DNA from: Bacteroidota bacterium
GTDB lineage: Bacteria > Bacteroidota > Bacteroidia > Chitinophagales > UBA2359
Direction of reading: 5' to 3'
Assembly: GCA_020627525.1 (NCBI GenBank)
Contig: JAHDGP010000180.1
Span: forward strand, 1-8,761
DNA: 8,761 nucleotides
Below, piece after piece: positions 1 to 6,721 of this stretch. Each line of letters opens with the position of its first letter. Within the stretch, counting starts at the first letter, position 1. The notes beneath the pieces are model-generated. The model was not told where the DNA came from and did no database searches. It was given only the letters and a program-made list of their open reading frames with translations. The translations under genes were made by a program, and so were the position numbers.

Positions 1-34
1 CAAAAATACATCTCATATATAAATAAATCCTCAA
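1..34 (-). promoter_or_regulatory. Possible divergent Bacteroidota-type promoter at left edge
   Basis: Read on the minus strand, bases 8-1 give TATTTTTG, which fits the Bacteroidota -7 consensus TAnnTTTG, and bases 34-32 give TTG 23 nt upstream, at the outer limit of normal -33 spacing. If real it would drive a gene lying to the left of the window. In DNA this AT-rich such matches arise easily by chance, so this is only a weak candidate. Confidence 0.2.
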
Positions 35-122
35 TTCTAAACAAGTTCAATAAATCGTATTTCAAAATACTGACAATTAGTGTTTTGTAAAAATATTTGT
101 GTATGTTAGTTTGATCTTATCA

Positions 123-140
123 TTTACCACATATGGTAAA
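123..140. repeat. Inverted repeat upstream of the first promoter
   Basis: TTTACCA and TGGTAAA form perfect 7-bp arms around the 4-nt centre CATA. The repeat ends 35 nt before the putative -33 box of the first glycosyltransferase gene. It could be the binding site of a dimeric regulator or a small hairpin. No T-tract follows, so it does not look like an intrinsic terminator on the + strand. Its function is inferred from position only. Confidence 0.35.
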
Positions 141-160
141 ATTTAGCCTAATTGACTTGA

Positions 161-193
161 AATTATTCATTAATCTTTGTCGAATTATTCATT
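161..193 (+). repeat. 11-nt direct repeat with 22-nt period around the -33 box
   Basis: AATTATTCATT occurs exactly at 161-171 and again at 183-193. The start-to-start distance of 22 nt is about two helical turns, which would place both copies on the same DNA face. The first copy lies just upstream of the putative -33 TTTG (176-179) and the second lies between the -33 and -7 elements. This geometry would suit a repressor or activator binding in tandem, but the sequence alone cannot show that. Confidence 0.35.
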
Positions 194-209
194 CACCAAA
201 GTATCTTTG
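176..209 (+). promoter_or_regulatory. Bacteroidota sigma-A-type promoter of the glycosyltransferase operon
   Basis: TTTG at 176-179 and TATCTTTG at 202-209 match the Bacteroidota -33 (TTTG/TTG) and -7 (TAnnTTTG) elements, with 22 nt between them, inside the accepted spacing. The ATG at 217 begins only 7 nt after the -7 box, so the transcript would have almost no 5' leader. An in-frame TGA at 214-216 excludes an earlier start, which strengthens the inference. The promoter would serve at least the two glycosyltransferase genes and perhaps the following two genes. Confidence 0.6.
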
Positions 210-216
210 CATTTGA

Positions 217-1404
217 ATGAGCCATCAGCCTTTAAAAATTTTAATACTTACCAATAGAATACCTTTTCCATTGAATGATGGGGGGAATATCGCAATTTTT
301 TATTTGGTGAAATTTCTTACAAAAAGAGGACATGATGTACAATTGCTATCTTTCAACACAAAGAAGCATTATCAAAAAGAAGACGTTCTCAAAGAGCATG
401 TAAAATTGAATGCGGTAGATTTAGACAACTCCTTCAATTTGATTGGAATATTTAAAGGAATCTTTCAAAGTTTACCATTTTACATAAAGAGATTTGATTC
501 AACTGATTATAGAGAAAAGTTAAGCGAATTACTAAAGAATAGTGATTTTGACATTGTTCAAACAGAAACTATTTATATGGGTATGTTTGCAGATCAAATT
601 AGAGAGGAATCTAAAGCTAAACTGGTATTAAGGGCACATAATATTGAAAATCTAATTTGGGCAAGACTGTCTGAAAATTCCTTAAATCCTTTAAAGAAAA
701 TTTATTTTAAATATTTGTCAAACCGAATAGGCAGTTTTGAAAGAAAAACAGCTGAGAAATTTGACAAAGTGATTCCTATTACAGAAACGGATGCAGATTT
801 TTTTGAATCCTTTTTAAAAAAAGATAGGGTGAAAAGCATTTCTGCAGGAATTGATTTTGATAAATACGTTAATTATCACAAAAGATCAAAGCAAAACACG
901 GTTTGTTTTTTAGGCAGTTTGGAGTGGCAGCCAAACATTGAGGGTTTACAGTGGTTTTTGAAAAATGTTTGGCCAAAGCTTTCGCAGATTAATAAGTTTG
1001 TAGAGTTCCACATTGCTGGAAAGAATCCACCTGCTTTTTTAATGAATATTGAGAAAGAAAGAGTAAAAATGCACGGAATGGTGGAAGATGCTATGGAGTT
1101 TTTATCGAATTATGAAATAATGGTGGTTCCTTTGTTGTCAGGTTCTGGAATGAGACTAAAAGTTATAGAGGCAATGGCAATGAAAAAGTGTATTGTATCT
1201 ACTTCGATAGGTGCAGAAGGCATTGAAATTTCCAAAGATGAATTGATTCTAGTGGATAAAGCTGATAAAATGGCCTTAACCATTAATGAATTATTGCAAA
1301 ATGAGTCAAAACGTATGAGACTTAAGGAAAATGCTTTTAGTTTTGTGAAAGAAAACTACGACTGGAATAATTTGATCGCTCAATTTGAAGCTGTTTATAA
1401 ATGA
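217..1404 (+). CDS. Glycosyltransferase, group 1 / GT4-like
   Basis: Predicted cytoplasmic or membrane-peripheral GT-B glycosyltransferase of 395 residues, a usual length for the family. The N-terminal Rossmann half starts with KILILTNRIPFPLNDGG near residues 7-23, a form common in sugar transferases of surface-polysaccharide loci. RAHNIEN at 139-145 is a typical inter-domain motif. The C-terminal half has GSLEWQPNIEG and then a donor-site segment SGSGMRLKVIEAMAM, whose E318 corresponds to the second Glu of the classical EX7E motif; the first Glu position is Ser310. No signal peptide or membrane segment is visible. The ATG is fixed because TGA directly precedes it and no other ATG is near. 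The stop overlaps the next start (ATGA), indicating translational coupling with a related glycosyltransferase. The sugar and acceptor cannot be deduced; a polysaccharide or glycolipid is most likely. Confidence 0.88.
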   Translation: MSHQPLKILILTNRIPFPLNDGGNIAIFYLVKFLTKRGHDVQLLSFNTKKHYQKEDVLKEHVKLNAVDLDNSFNLIGIFKGIFQSLPFYIKRFDSTDYREKLSELLKNSDFDIVQTETIYMGMFADQIREESKAKLVLRAHNIENLIWARLSENSLNPLKKIYFKYLSNRIGSFERKTAEKFDKVIPITETDADFFESFLKKDRVKSISAGIDFDKYVNYHKRSKQNTVCFLGSLEWQPNIEGLQWFLKNVWPKLSQINKFVEFHIAGKNPPAFLMNIEKERVKMHGMVEDAMEFLSNYEIMVVPLLSGSGMRLKVIEAMAMKKCIVSTSIGAEGIEISKDELILVDKADKMALTINELLQNESKRMRLKENAFSFVKENYDWNNLIAQFEAVYK

Positions 1405-2585
1405 AAATACTTTTTGCTTTATCAAGATTTCCCTATCCCTTAATGAAGGGCGACAAATTAAGGGCATTTCAACAAATAAAACACATCTCGAAAAACCATG
1501 ATGTTTATTTAGTAGCAATGGGTGAAAAATCAGATACGCAGCATTTTGATAAACTTCAGGATTACTGTGAATCAATTCATTTGATTGATGTTTCTAAGAT
1601 TAGGCACGGGTGGAACTTGCTAAAAGGTCATTTTTCAAAACTGCCATACCAGGTGGCCTATTTCTCTTCTGAAAAATATTTAGATAAAGTAAAACAAATA
1701 ATTGAAGATCAACAGATAGACATTGTTTATACACAGTTAATTCGAGTTGCGGAAAATATTCCCTTTGGACTAAAAACAAAATACCATTTGGATTATATGG
1801 ATGCTATGTCTTCCAATATTGAAAGGAGGTTTCATCATTCAAAAAACTATCAAAGACGGTTTATAAAATCTGAAAAAGAAAGATTGAAAGAATATGAGAA
1901 GGAAATCGCTACAAAGTTTGATTCTCTGTCAGCTATTTCAGAACCAGATGCAAAGGTTTTAGAAAAGATTTCAGGAAAAAAGATAAACATCGTTCCCAAT
2001 GGAGTGAATGAGGATTTTTTGAATTTTGAAAATCCATCAAATGAGAAAAAATATGATATTATCTTTACAGGAAATATGGGCTATCATCCCAATATAGTTG
2101 CAGCGGAATATTTAGTAAATAATATTTTACCAAACTTATTGGAAGATTATGGACCAATTAAAATTTGTCTTGCAGGAACAAATCCAGCAAGTGAAGTAAA
2201 AAAGTTGGCAAGTGAAAACATTGAAGTAACAGGATTTGTTGAAGATTTACGCCCTTATTTGGCAAATTCAAAATTATTTGTTGCACCATTGTTTTCTGGA
2301 TCGGGCTTGCAAAATAAATTGTTAGAATCAATGGCAATGGGGATTCCATCCTTTACAACCAGATTGGCGAATAATGCTTTAGGAGCTGAAGATGAAAAGC
2401 ATTTAATTGTTTGTAATGATGTAATGAACTTTTCTAAAAAGATAATATACTTATTAAAAAATAAGGACGAAGCGGATAAAATTGGGCAAGGAGGAAGACA
2501 ATACATAAAAGATAACTTCAGTTGGGAAACATTTTCTGATCAATTGGAATTATTATTAAAGGAAACGGTCGAGAGGTCGAAATAA
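1401..2585 (+). CDS. Glycosyltransferase, GT4-like, paralogue of the preceding gene
   Basis: GT-B fold glycosyltransferase of 394 residues. It opens with KILFALSRFPYPLMKGDKLR, resembling the Bacteroidota and proteobacterial sugar transferases often compared with the PEP-CTERM/exosortase-associated Stp1-like family; that specific assignment is an inference. An acidic segment DYMDAMSSNIE (131-141) sits where the upstream enzyme has its RAHNIEN motif. The C-terminal half has NIVPNGVNEDF, FTGNMGYHPN and the donor-site segment SGSGLQNKLLESMAM. E309 is the conserved second Glu of EX7E, and Ser301 occupies the first position, as in the upstream gene. Shared openings, donor sites and ends (NYDWNN versus NFSWETF) point to an ancient duplication. 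No membrane segment is seen. The start overlaps the upstream stop by 4 bp, so both enzymes are probably made together and act on successive sugars of the same product. Specificity is unknown. Confidence 0.88.
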   Translation: MKILFALSRFPYPLMKGDKLRAFQQIKHISKNHDVYLVAMGEKSDTQHFDKLQDYCESIHLIDVSKIRHGWNLLKGHFSKLPYQVAYFSSEKYLDKVKQIIEDQQIDIVYTQLIRVAENIPFGLKTKYHLDYMDAMSSNIERRFHHSKNYQRRFIKSEKERLKEYEKEIATKFDSLSAISEPDAKVLEKISGKKINIVPNGVNEDFLNFENPSNEKKYDIIFTGNMGYHPNIVAAEYLVNNILPNLLEDYGPIKICLAGTNPASEVKKLASENIEVTGFVEDLRPYLANSKLFVAPLFSGSGLQNKLLESMAMGIPSFTTRLANNALGAEDEKHLIVCNDVMNFSKKIIYLLKNKDEADKIGQGGRQYIKDNFSWETFSDQLELLLKETVERSK

Positions 2586-2610
2586 AAATTAACATTTAAA
2601 TACTAATAAT

Positions 2611-3819
2611 ATGAGAAACTTGGATAGAATTGAAGATGCTATACAAGATATTAAAGACGGTAAATTAGTTATTGTTGTCGATGATGAAGATCGTGAAAAT
2701 GAAGGAGATTTTATTACGGCAGCTGACAATGTTACGCCTGAAATTATCAATTTTATGGCTACTCATGGAAGGGGATTAATTTGTGCGCCATTACTTGAAG
2801 AGCGTTGCAATGAGTTGAATTTGGAATTGATGGTTTCGGACAATACAGCTTTGCACAGCACACCATTCACCGTTTCGGTAGATTTATTGGGTTACGGTTG
2901 TACTACTGGTATTTCAACAAGTGATCGAGCAAAAACTGTACAGGCTTTGGTAAATCCAAATACAAAACCAGAGGAGTTGGGCAGACCTGGGCATATTTTC
3001 CCATTGCGTGCTAGAAAGGGAGGCGTTTTAAGGCGTTCAGGACATACGGAAGCGACAATAGACTTAGCACGTTTGGCAGGAAAAAGCCCTGCTGGTGTTT
3101 TGGTTGAAATAATGAACGAAGATGGTACAATGGCACGTCTTCCGCAGCTTTTTGAAATTGCTGATAAATTTGGAATGAAGGTTATTTCAATTAAAGATTT
3201 GATTGAATATCGTATTTCAACTGAGAAGTTAATCAACAGAGAAGTGAGCGTGAATATGCCTACTAAGTGGGGAGAATTTAAATTGACGGCTTATACAGAA
3301 GTCAATACAGGTGAAACACATTTGGCATTGACTAAAGGCAGTTGGAAAAAATCGGAACCTGTTCTTGTTAGAGTGCATTCTTCTTGTGTGACGGGTGACA
3401 TTTTAGGCTCTTTGCGTTGCGATTGTGGTGATCAATTACAGACTGCTATGCGACAAATAGAAAAGGAAGGTAGCGGATGTATTTTGTATATGAATCAAGA
3501 GGGTAGAGGAATTGGTTTGTTGAATAAATTGAAAGCCTATAAATTGCAAGAAGATGGTCGAGATACGGTGGAAGCAAATTTAGAACTAGGTTTCCAAAAA
3601 GACCAAAGAGATTATGGCATTGGGGCTCAAATTTTAAGAGATTTAAATATTAATAAAATACGACTGTTGACTAATAATCCGAAAAAGAGAATAGGATTGA
3701 TGGGTTATGATTTGGAAATTGTCGAAAACGTTTCAATAGAAATTCCACCAAATAAGCACAATGAAAGTTATCTAAAAACGAAAAGAGATAAATTGGGTCA
3801 CGAAATTTTGAAGGATTAG
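2611..3819 (+). CDS. ribBA: Bifunctional 3,4-dihydroxy-2-butanone-4-phosphate synthase / GTP cyclohydrolase II
   Basis: Cytosolic enzyme catalysing both committed entry reactions of riboflavin synthesis: ribulose 5-phosphate to 3,4-dihydroxy-2-butanone 4-phosphate plus formate, and GTP to the diaminopyrimidine precursor. The RibB domain (about 1-200) has DDEDRENEGDF at 24-34 and HTEATID at 145-151, giving the acidic metal/substrate loop and metal-binding His145. The RibA domain (about 205-402) has the zinc cysteines C259, C270 and C272, the GTP-binding segment NQEGRGIGL (295-303), Asp331 and Arg333 matching the catalytic acid and nucleophile of E. coli RibA (Asp126/Arg128), and LLTNNPKK near the end. 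At 402 residues it has the normal fused length, and both domains appear intact. It starts 25 nt after the glycosyltransferase stop, too short for an FMN riboswitch, and no promoter consensus is obvious in the gap, so it may be read from the upstream promoter. Confidence 0.97.
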   Translation: MRNLDRIEDAIQDIKDGKLVIVVDDEDRENEGDFITAADNVTPEIINFMATHGRGLICAPLLEERCNELNLELMVSDNTALHSTPFTVSVDLLGYGCTTGISTSDRAKTVQALVNPNTKPEELGRPGHIFPLRARKGGVLRRSGHTEATIDLARLAGKSPAGVLVEIMNEDGTMARLPQLFEIADKFGMKVISIKDLIEYRISTEKLINREVSVNMPTKWGEFKLTAYTEVNTGETHLALTKGSWKKSEPVLVRVHSSCVTGDILGSLRCDCGDQLQTAMRQIEKEGSGCILYMNQEGRGIGLLNKLKAYKLQEDGRDTVEANLELGFQKDQRDYGIGAQILRDLNINKIRLLTNNPKKRIGLMGYDLEIVENVSIEIPPNKHNESYLKTKRDKLGHEILKD

Positions 3820-3832
3820 ATTTTAAAAGTAT

Positions 3833-4297
3833 ATGCCAAATCAAGTGAAGTTGTTGAATACCTTTTTGAAAAATCAAGGTTATCAGCAAGTGAAATTAAG
3901 GAAGTCGAAAACCCAGCATTTATTAATAAAGGGTTTTATAAATGATATAGATGCCAATTTTCTGTTAGATACAGGTGCAGGAGGAACCGTGATGGACCTC
4001 AATGTCGCTGAACATTTTAACGTGAAATATAAAAAAGTGGAGGATGACGAAGCAGCAGGTTTGTCTGGTGAGAAAATGGATATGTACGAAAGCAATGATT
4101 CTGAATTAACTATTGACGGTTTTCATATCAGTAAAATGAAAGTCAGACTGATTGATATGGGACCATTAAATGCAGTGTTGCAAGTCAAAAAAAACAAGCA
4201 AATTCATTGTATGATTGGCGCAGATATATTAGAGAAATTTATTGCGGTAATTGATTATGATAAACGTAGAATGTATTTGAAAAATCCTATAGAATAA
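3833..4297 (+). CDS. Retropepsin-like (clan AA) aspartic protease, single domain
   Basis: Small 154-residue protein with the hallmarks of a retropepsin-like aspartic protease. FLLDTGAGGTVMD holds the catalytic DTGA motif with Asp46. A flap-like region follows (AAGLSGEKMDMYES). MIGADIL at 127-133 is the hydrophobic-hydrophobic-Gly element near the C-terminus, and the protein ends in IDYDKRRMYLKN, typical of single-domain bacterial members. Only one catalytic Asp is present, so by analogy with retroviral proteases it would act as a homodimer. The first 30 residues are polar and basic with no signal peptide or membrane segment, so a cytoplasmic location is likely. The start lies 13 nt after the ribBA stop, suggesting co-transcription, but no functional link to riboflavin is known to me. 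Substrates are unknown. Family assignment is confident; activity and role are not. Confidence 0.85.
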   Translation: MPNQVKLLNTFLKNQGYQQVKLRKSKTQHLLIKGFINDIDANFLLDTGAGGTVMDLNVAEHFNVKYKKVEDDEAAGLSGEKMDMYESNDSELTIDGFHISKMKVRLIDMGPLNAVLQVKKNKQIHCMIGADILEKFIAVIDYDKRRMYLKNPIE

Positions 4298-4353
4298 AGG
4301 TTTGTTAAATTATTATTATGAAGGGCTTTCTCATAAAATCAATAAGTAAATGT

Positions 4354-4467
4354 GCAACCTCTCTGAGGTTGAAAAATACGAGCATTTGGCCAAAAAGCTA
4401 ACATAGTTTGATTGCGCTGCAATCATTTTAAAAAGGATCACAGTGTGATCCTATTATGTTAGTAACC
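4354..4467. repeat. Multi-hairpin palindromic element, REP/cloverleaf-like
   Basis: This gap contains three perfect hairpins, each with a 3-nt loop: CAACCTC/GAGGTTG at 4355-4371, TGATTGC/GCAATCA at 4409-4425, and AGGATCAC/GTGATCCT at 4434-4452. A further palindrome TTTGGCCAAA lies at 4385-4394. The last two hairpins are enclosed by a long-range stem, CTAACATA (4398-4405) with TATGTTAG (4455-4462), extendable to ten pairs with one G-T, giving a three-way junction. No reading frame of note and no U-tract are present. Compact paired hairpins like this between convergent or unrelated genes resemble REP elements moved by RAYT (IS200-like) transposases, or a small MITE. A structured RNA or non-canonical transcription end is an alternative. 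Copy number cannot be seen here. Confidence 0.6.
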
Positions 4468-4528
4468 AATTTTATGTAAATTAATCTCTAATTAAATCAT
4501 TACATTTTTTATAAGAAACCCCTTTATT

Positions 4529-4597
4529 ATGATGCAAATAAATATAAAAAATCAACTTTTTTTGTTAATAGTATTGTGTGTTTTAATTTCTTCGTGC
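4529..4597 (+). other. Lipoprotein signal peptide (SPII) of the DUF255 protein
   Basis: Residues 1-22 contain Lys7, a hydrophobic core LFLLIVLCVLI and the lipobox I20-S21-S22-C23. Cleavage before C23 would give a lipidated N-terminus followed by TAQNKKDGKK. There is no acidic run right after the cysteine of the kind used for surface export in Bacteroidota, so the periplasmic face of a membrane is the simpler prediction, though this is uncertain. Confidence 0.8.
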
Positions 4598-6658
4598 ACT
4601 GCACAAAATAAAAAAGATGGAAAGAAAATGGATAACCATAAAGAGCATAAATACACGAATAAATTAATTAATGAAAGCAGTCCCTATTTATTGCAACACG
4701 CCCACAATCCCGTTGACTGGCATCCGTGGGGCGAGGAGGCTTTGGAAAAAGCACAGAAAGAAGACAAACTCCTTTTGATAAGCATTGGCTATGCCGCTTG
4801 TCATTGGTGTCACGTGATGGAACACGAATCTTTTGAAGATGATTCTGTTGCCGCCGTTATGAATAAACATTTTGTCCCAATAAAAATTGATAGAGAAGAA
4901 CGTCCCGATATTGATCAGATTTATATGAATGCTTGCCACCTGATGAATCAAAGGGGAGGTTGGCCATTAAATGCAATTGCAATGCCTGACGGTAGACCAG
5001 TTTTCGCAGGAACCTATTTTCCAAAAGAAAGATGGTTGAAAGTTTTAGAAACCTTTATTGATTTAAAGGAAAACGACTTTGAAAGAATGGAGCAACAAGC
5101 CAATCAAATTACGGAGGGCGTTAGGAACAGTGAAATGGTTGGTCTAAATACAAAGCCTGTTGAAAATACGAATGAAGATTTGTTGACCGTATTTCAGAAC
5201 TGGGCTGGACGAATTGATTTTGACAAAGGTGGAAGAGCAGGCTCACCCAAATTTCCAATGCCGAGCAATTATTTATACTTATTAAAACACTACAAAGCGA
5301 CCGATGATGACAAAGCGCTTGAAGCCATAACCAGCACATTAGACAATATGGCTTGGGGCGGTATTTATGATCATCTGGGTGGAGGCTTTGCCCGTTATTC
5401 AGTAGATGCAATTTGGAAAGTACCGCATTTTGAAAAGATGACTTATGACAATGGGCAATTGATAAGTTTGTATTCATTGGCTTATCAGGAAACTAAAAAC
5501 CCATTGTATAAAAAAGTAGTTTACGAAACAATCGAATACACAAAGCGTGAAATGACTTCTCCAGAAGGTGGTTTTTACTCTTCATTGGATGCGGACAGTG
5601 AAAGCGTTGAGGGTAAGTTCTATGTTTGGGAAGAGTCAGAAATTGACACCTTGTTAGGAGCGAATGCACAAGTTTTTAAAGATTATTACACCGTAAAAAA
5701 AGCAGCGCAGTGGGAGCATAAAAACATTTTGTATAGAACACAAAATATAGCCAATGTTGCGAGAAAAAATAAGTTGTCAGAAGCTGAAGTAGAAAGGTTA
5801 ATTGATGAAGGCAAGAAAATTTTAATGAAAGAAAGAGACACTAGGATAAGACCTGGTTTGGATGATAAAATATTGACGTCTTGGAATGCACTTATGATCA
5901 AAGGATTGGTTGATGCTTACCGTGTTTTTGGAGAGCAAGAGTTTTTGGATATGGCTTTAAAAAATGCCAATTTTTTAAATAAAAAAGCCCTTCAAAAAGA
6001 CAATCGTTTGAATAGAAATTACAAAGATGGGAAATCGTCTATCAATGCATTTTTAGATGATTATGCCTTATTGATTGATGCATTTGTTGGTTTGTATCAA
6101 GCGACTTTTGAAGAAAAATGGTTGAGAAAAGCGGATGATTTAATGCAGTATACATTGGCACACTTTTATGATGAAAAATCAGGAATGTTTTTCTATACTT
6201 CCGATGTTGACAATCCATTAATTGCCAGAAAAATGGAAGTTACAGATAACGTAATTCCTGCTTCCAACTCAGTAATTGCTTTGGATCTTTTTTACTTGGG
6301 AACCTATCTTTATAAAGATGATTACAAAGAAAAAGCAAAGCAAATGTTTAAGAACGTCAAGAGTAATGTTTTGAAAAATGGACCCTTTTATTCCAATTGG
6401 TCAATATTGATGTATTATTTGGTAAATGAACCTTTTGAAGTGGCAATTGTTGGGGAGGATTGGAAAAAAGTCAGACAAGAATTGGATCAAGAGTATTTAC
6501 CCAATGTATTCTATCTTGGAGGTGCAAATGAAGGGGATTTAGAGTTGCTGAAAAATAAAAAAATAGAGGGACAGACTACCATTTACGTTTGTCAAAACCG
6601 AGTTTGTAAATTTCCTGTAACCGAAGTAGAGAAAGCTTTGAAATTGATAAAAGAATAG
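4529..6658 (+). CDS. DUF255/YyaL (SPATA20-like) thioredoxin-domain lipoprotein
   Basis: A 709-residue member of the DUF255 family: a thioredoxin-like N-terminal domain followed by an (alpha/alpha)-barrel region resembling six-hairpin glycosidases. The first domain (about 40-200) has NESSPYLLQHAHNPVDW, the C91-H92-W93-C94 active-site-like motif followed by HVMEHESFED, then DREERPDID and GGWPLNAIAMPDG. The second part includes GSPKFPMPSNY, VPHFEKMTYDN (298-308) and KILTSWNALMIKGL. A C-terminal Cys pair C688/C693 (YVCQNRVC) is typical of the family. Residues 1-22 form a hydrophobic signal ending in the lipobox ISSC with C23 as the lipidated cysteine, so the protein should be membrane-anchored outside the cytoplasm. 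ATGATG leaves two adjacent starts at 4529/4532. A downstream ATG at MDNHKEH would give a cytosolic form but would leave the well-formed lipobox unexplained. The biochemical role of the family is not settled. Confidence 0.9.
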   Translation: MMQINIKNQLFLLIVLCVLISSCTAQNKKDGKKMDNHKEHKYTNKLINESSPYLLQHAHNPVDWHPWGEEALEKAQKEDKLLLISIGYAACHWCHVMEHESFEDDSVAAVMNKHFVPIKIDREERPDIDQIYMNACHLMNQRGGWPLNAIAMPDGRPVFAGTYFPKERWLKVLETFIDLKENDFERMEQQANQITEGVRNSEMVGLNTKPVENTNEDLLTVFQNWAGRIDFDKGGRAGSPKFPMPSNYLYLLKHYKATDDDKALEAITSTLDNMAWGGIYDHLGGGFARYSVDAIWKVPHFEKMTYDNGQLISLYSLAYQETKNPLYKKVVYETIEYTKREMTSPEGGFYSSLDADSESVEGKFYVWEESEIDTLLGANAQVFKDYYTVKKAAQWEHKNILYRTQNIANVARKNKLSEAEVERLIDEGKKILMKERDTRIRPGLDDKILTSWNALMIKGLVDAYRVFGEQEFLDMALKNANFLNKKALQKDNRLNRNYKDGKSSINAFLDDYALLIDAFVGLYQATFEEKWLRKADDLMQYTLAHFYDEKSGMFFYTSDVDNPLIARKMEVTDNVIPASNSVIALDLFYLGTYLYKDDYKEKAKQMFKNVKSNVLKNGPFYSNWSILMYYLVNEPFEVAIVGEDWKKVRQELDQEYLPNVFYLGGANEGDLELLKNKKIEGQTTIYVCQNRVCKFPVTEVEKALKLIKE

Positions 6659-6721
6659 ATTATATTTAGACACACAATTATTTATTCTCTGTCCCTTAAA
6701 CCCAGTAATTTATACCCTGCT

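Noticed and set aside
2586..2610. Possible FMN riboswitch before ribBA
   Set aside because: The gap is only 25 nt of AT-rich sequence, too short for the aptamer, and shows no conserved RFN helices.
2892..3236. 114-codon minus-strand open frame
   Set aside because: It lies entirely opposite ribBA, whose conserved motifs cover the region; it is a by-product of that gene's codon use.
4318..4401. 27-codon + strand frame in the gap after the protease gene
   Set aside because: It runs through the first hairpin and the GGCC palindrome, has no family resemblance, and is short enough to occur by chance.
4434..4467. Intrinsic terminator for the ribBA-protease transcript
   Set aside because: The 8-bp hairpin is strong but is followed by CTATTATGTTAG rather than a run of T, and part of that sequence pairs with the outer stem instead.
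4354..4467. tRNA or CRISPR array, suggested by the cloverleaf and repeated hairpins
   Set aside because: There is no T-loop (GTTCGA-type) sequence, acceptor stem or CCA context, and the three hairpins differ in sequence, so there are no identical repeats separated by spacers.
4501..4508. TACATTTT as a -7 element for the DUF255 gene
   Set aside because: It lacks the final G of TAnnTTTG and no TTTG/TTG is seen at the expected upstream distance, so the match is too weak to call.
5121..5477. 118-codon minus-strand open frame
   Set aside because: It lies opposite conserved DUF255 motifs, is rich in Cys, His, Leu and Ser as expected for an antisense shadow, and has no recognisable domain.
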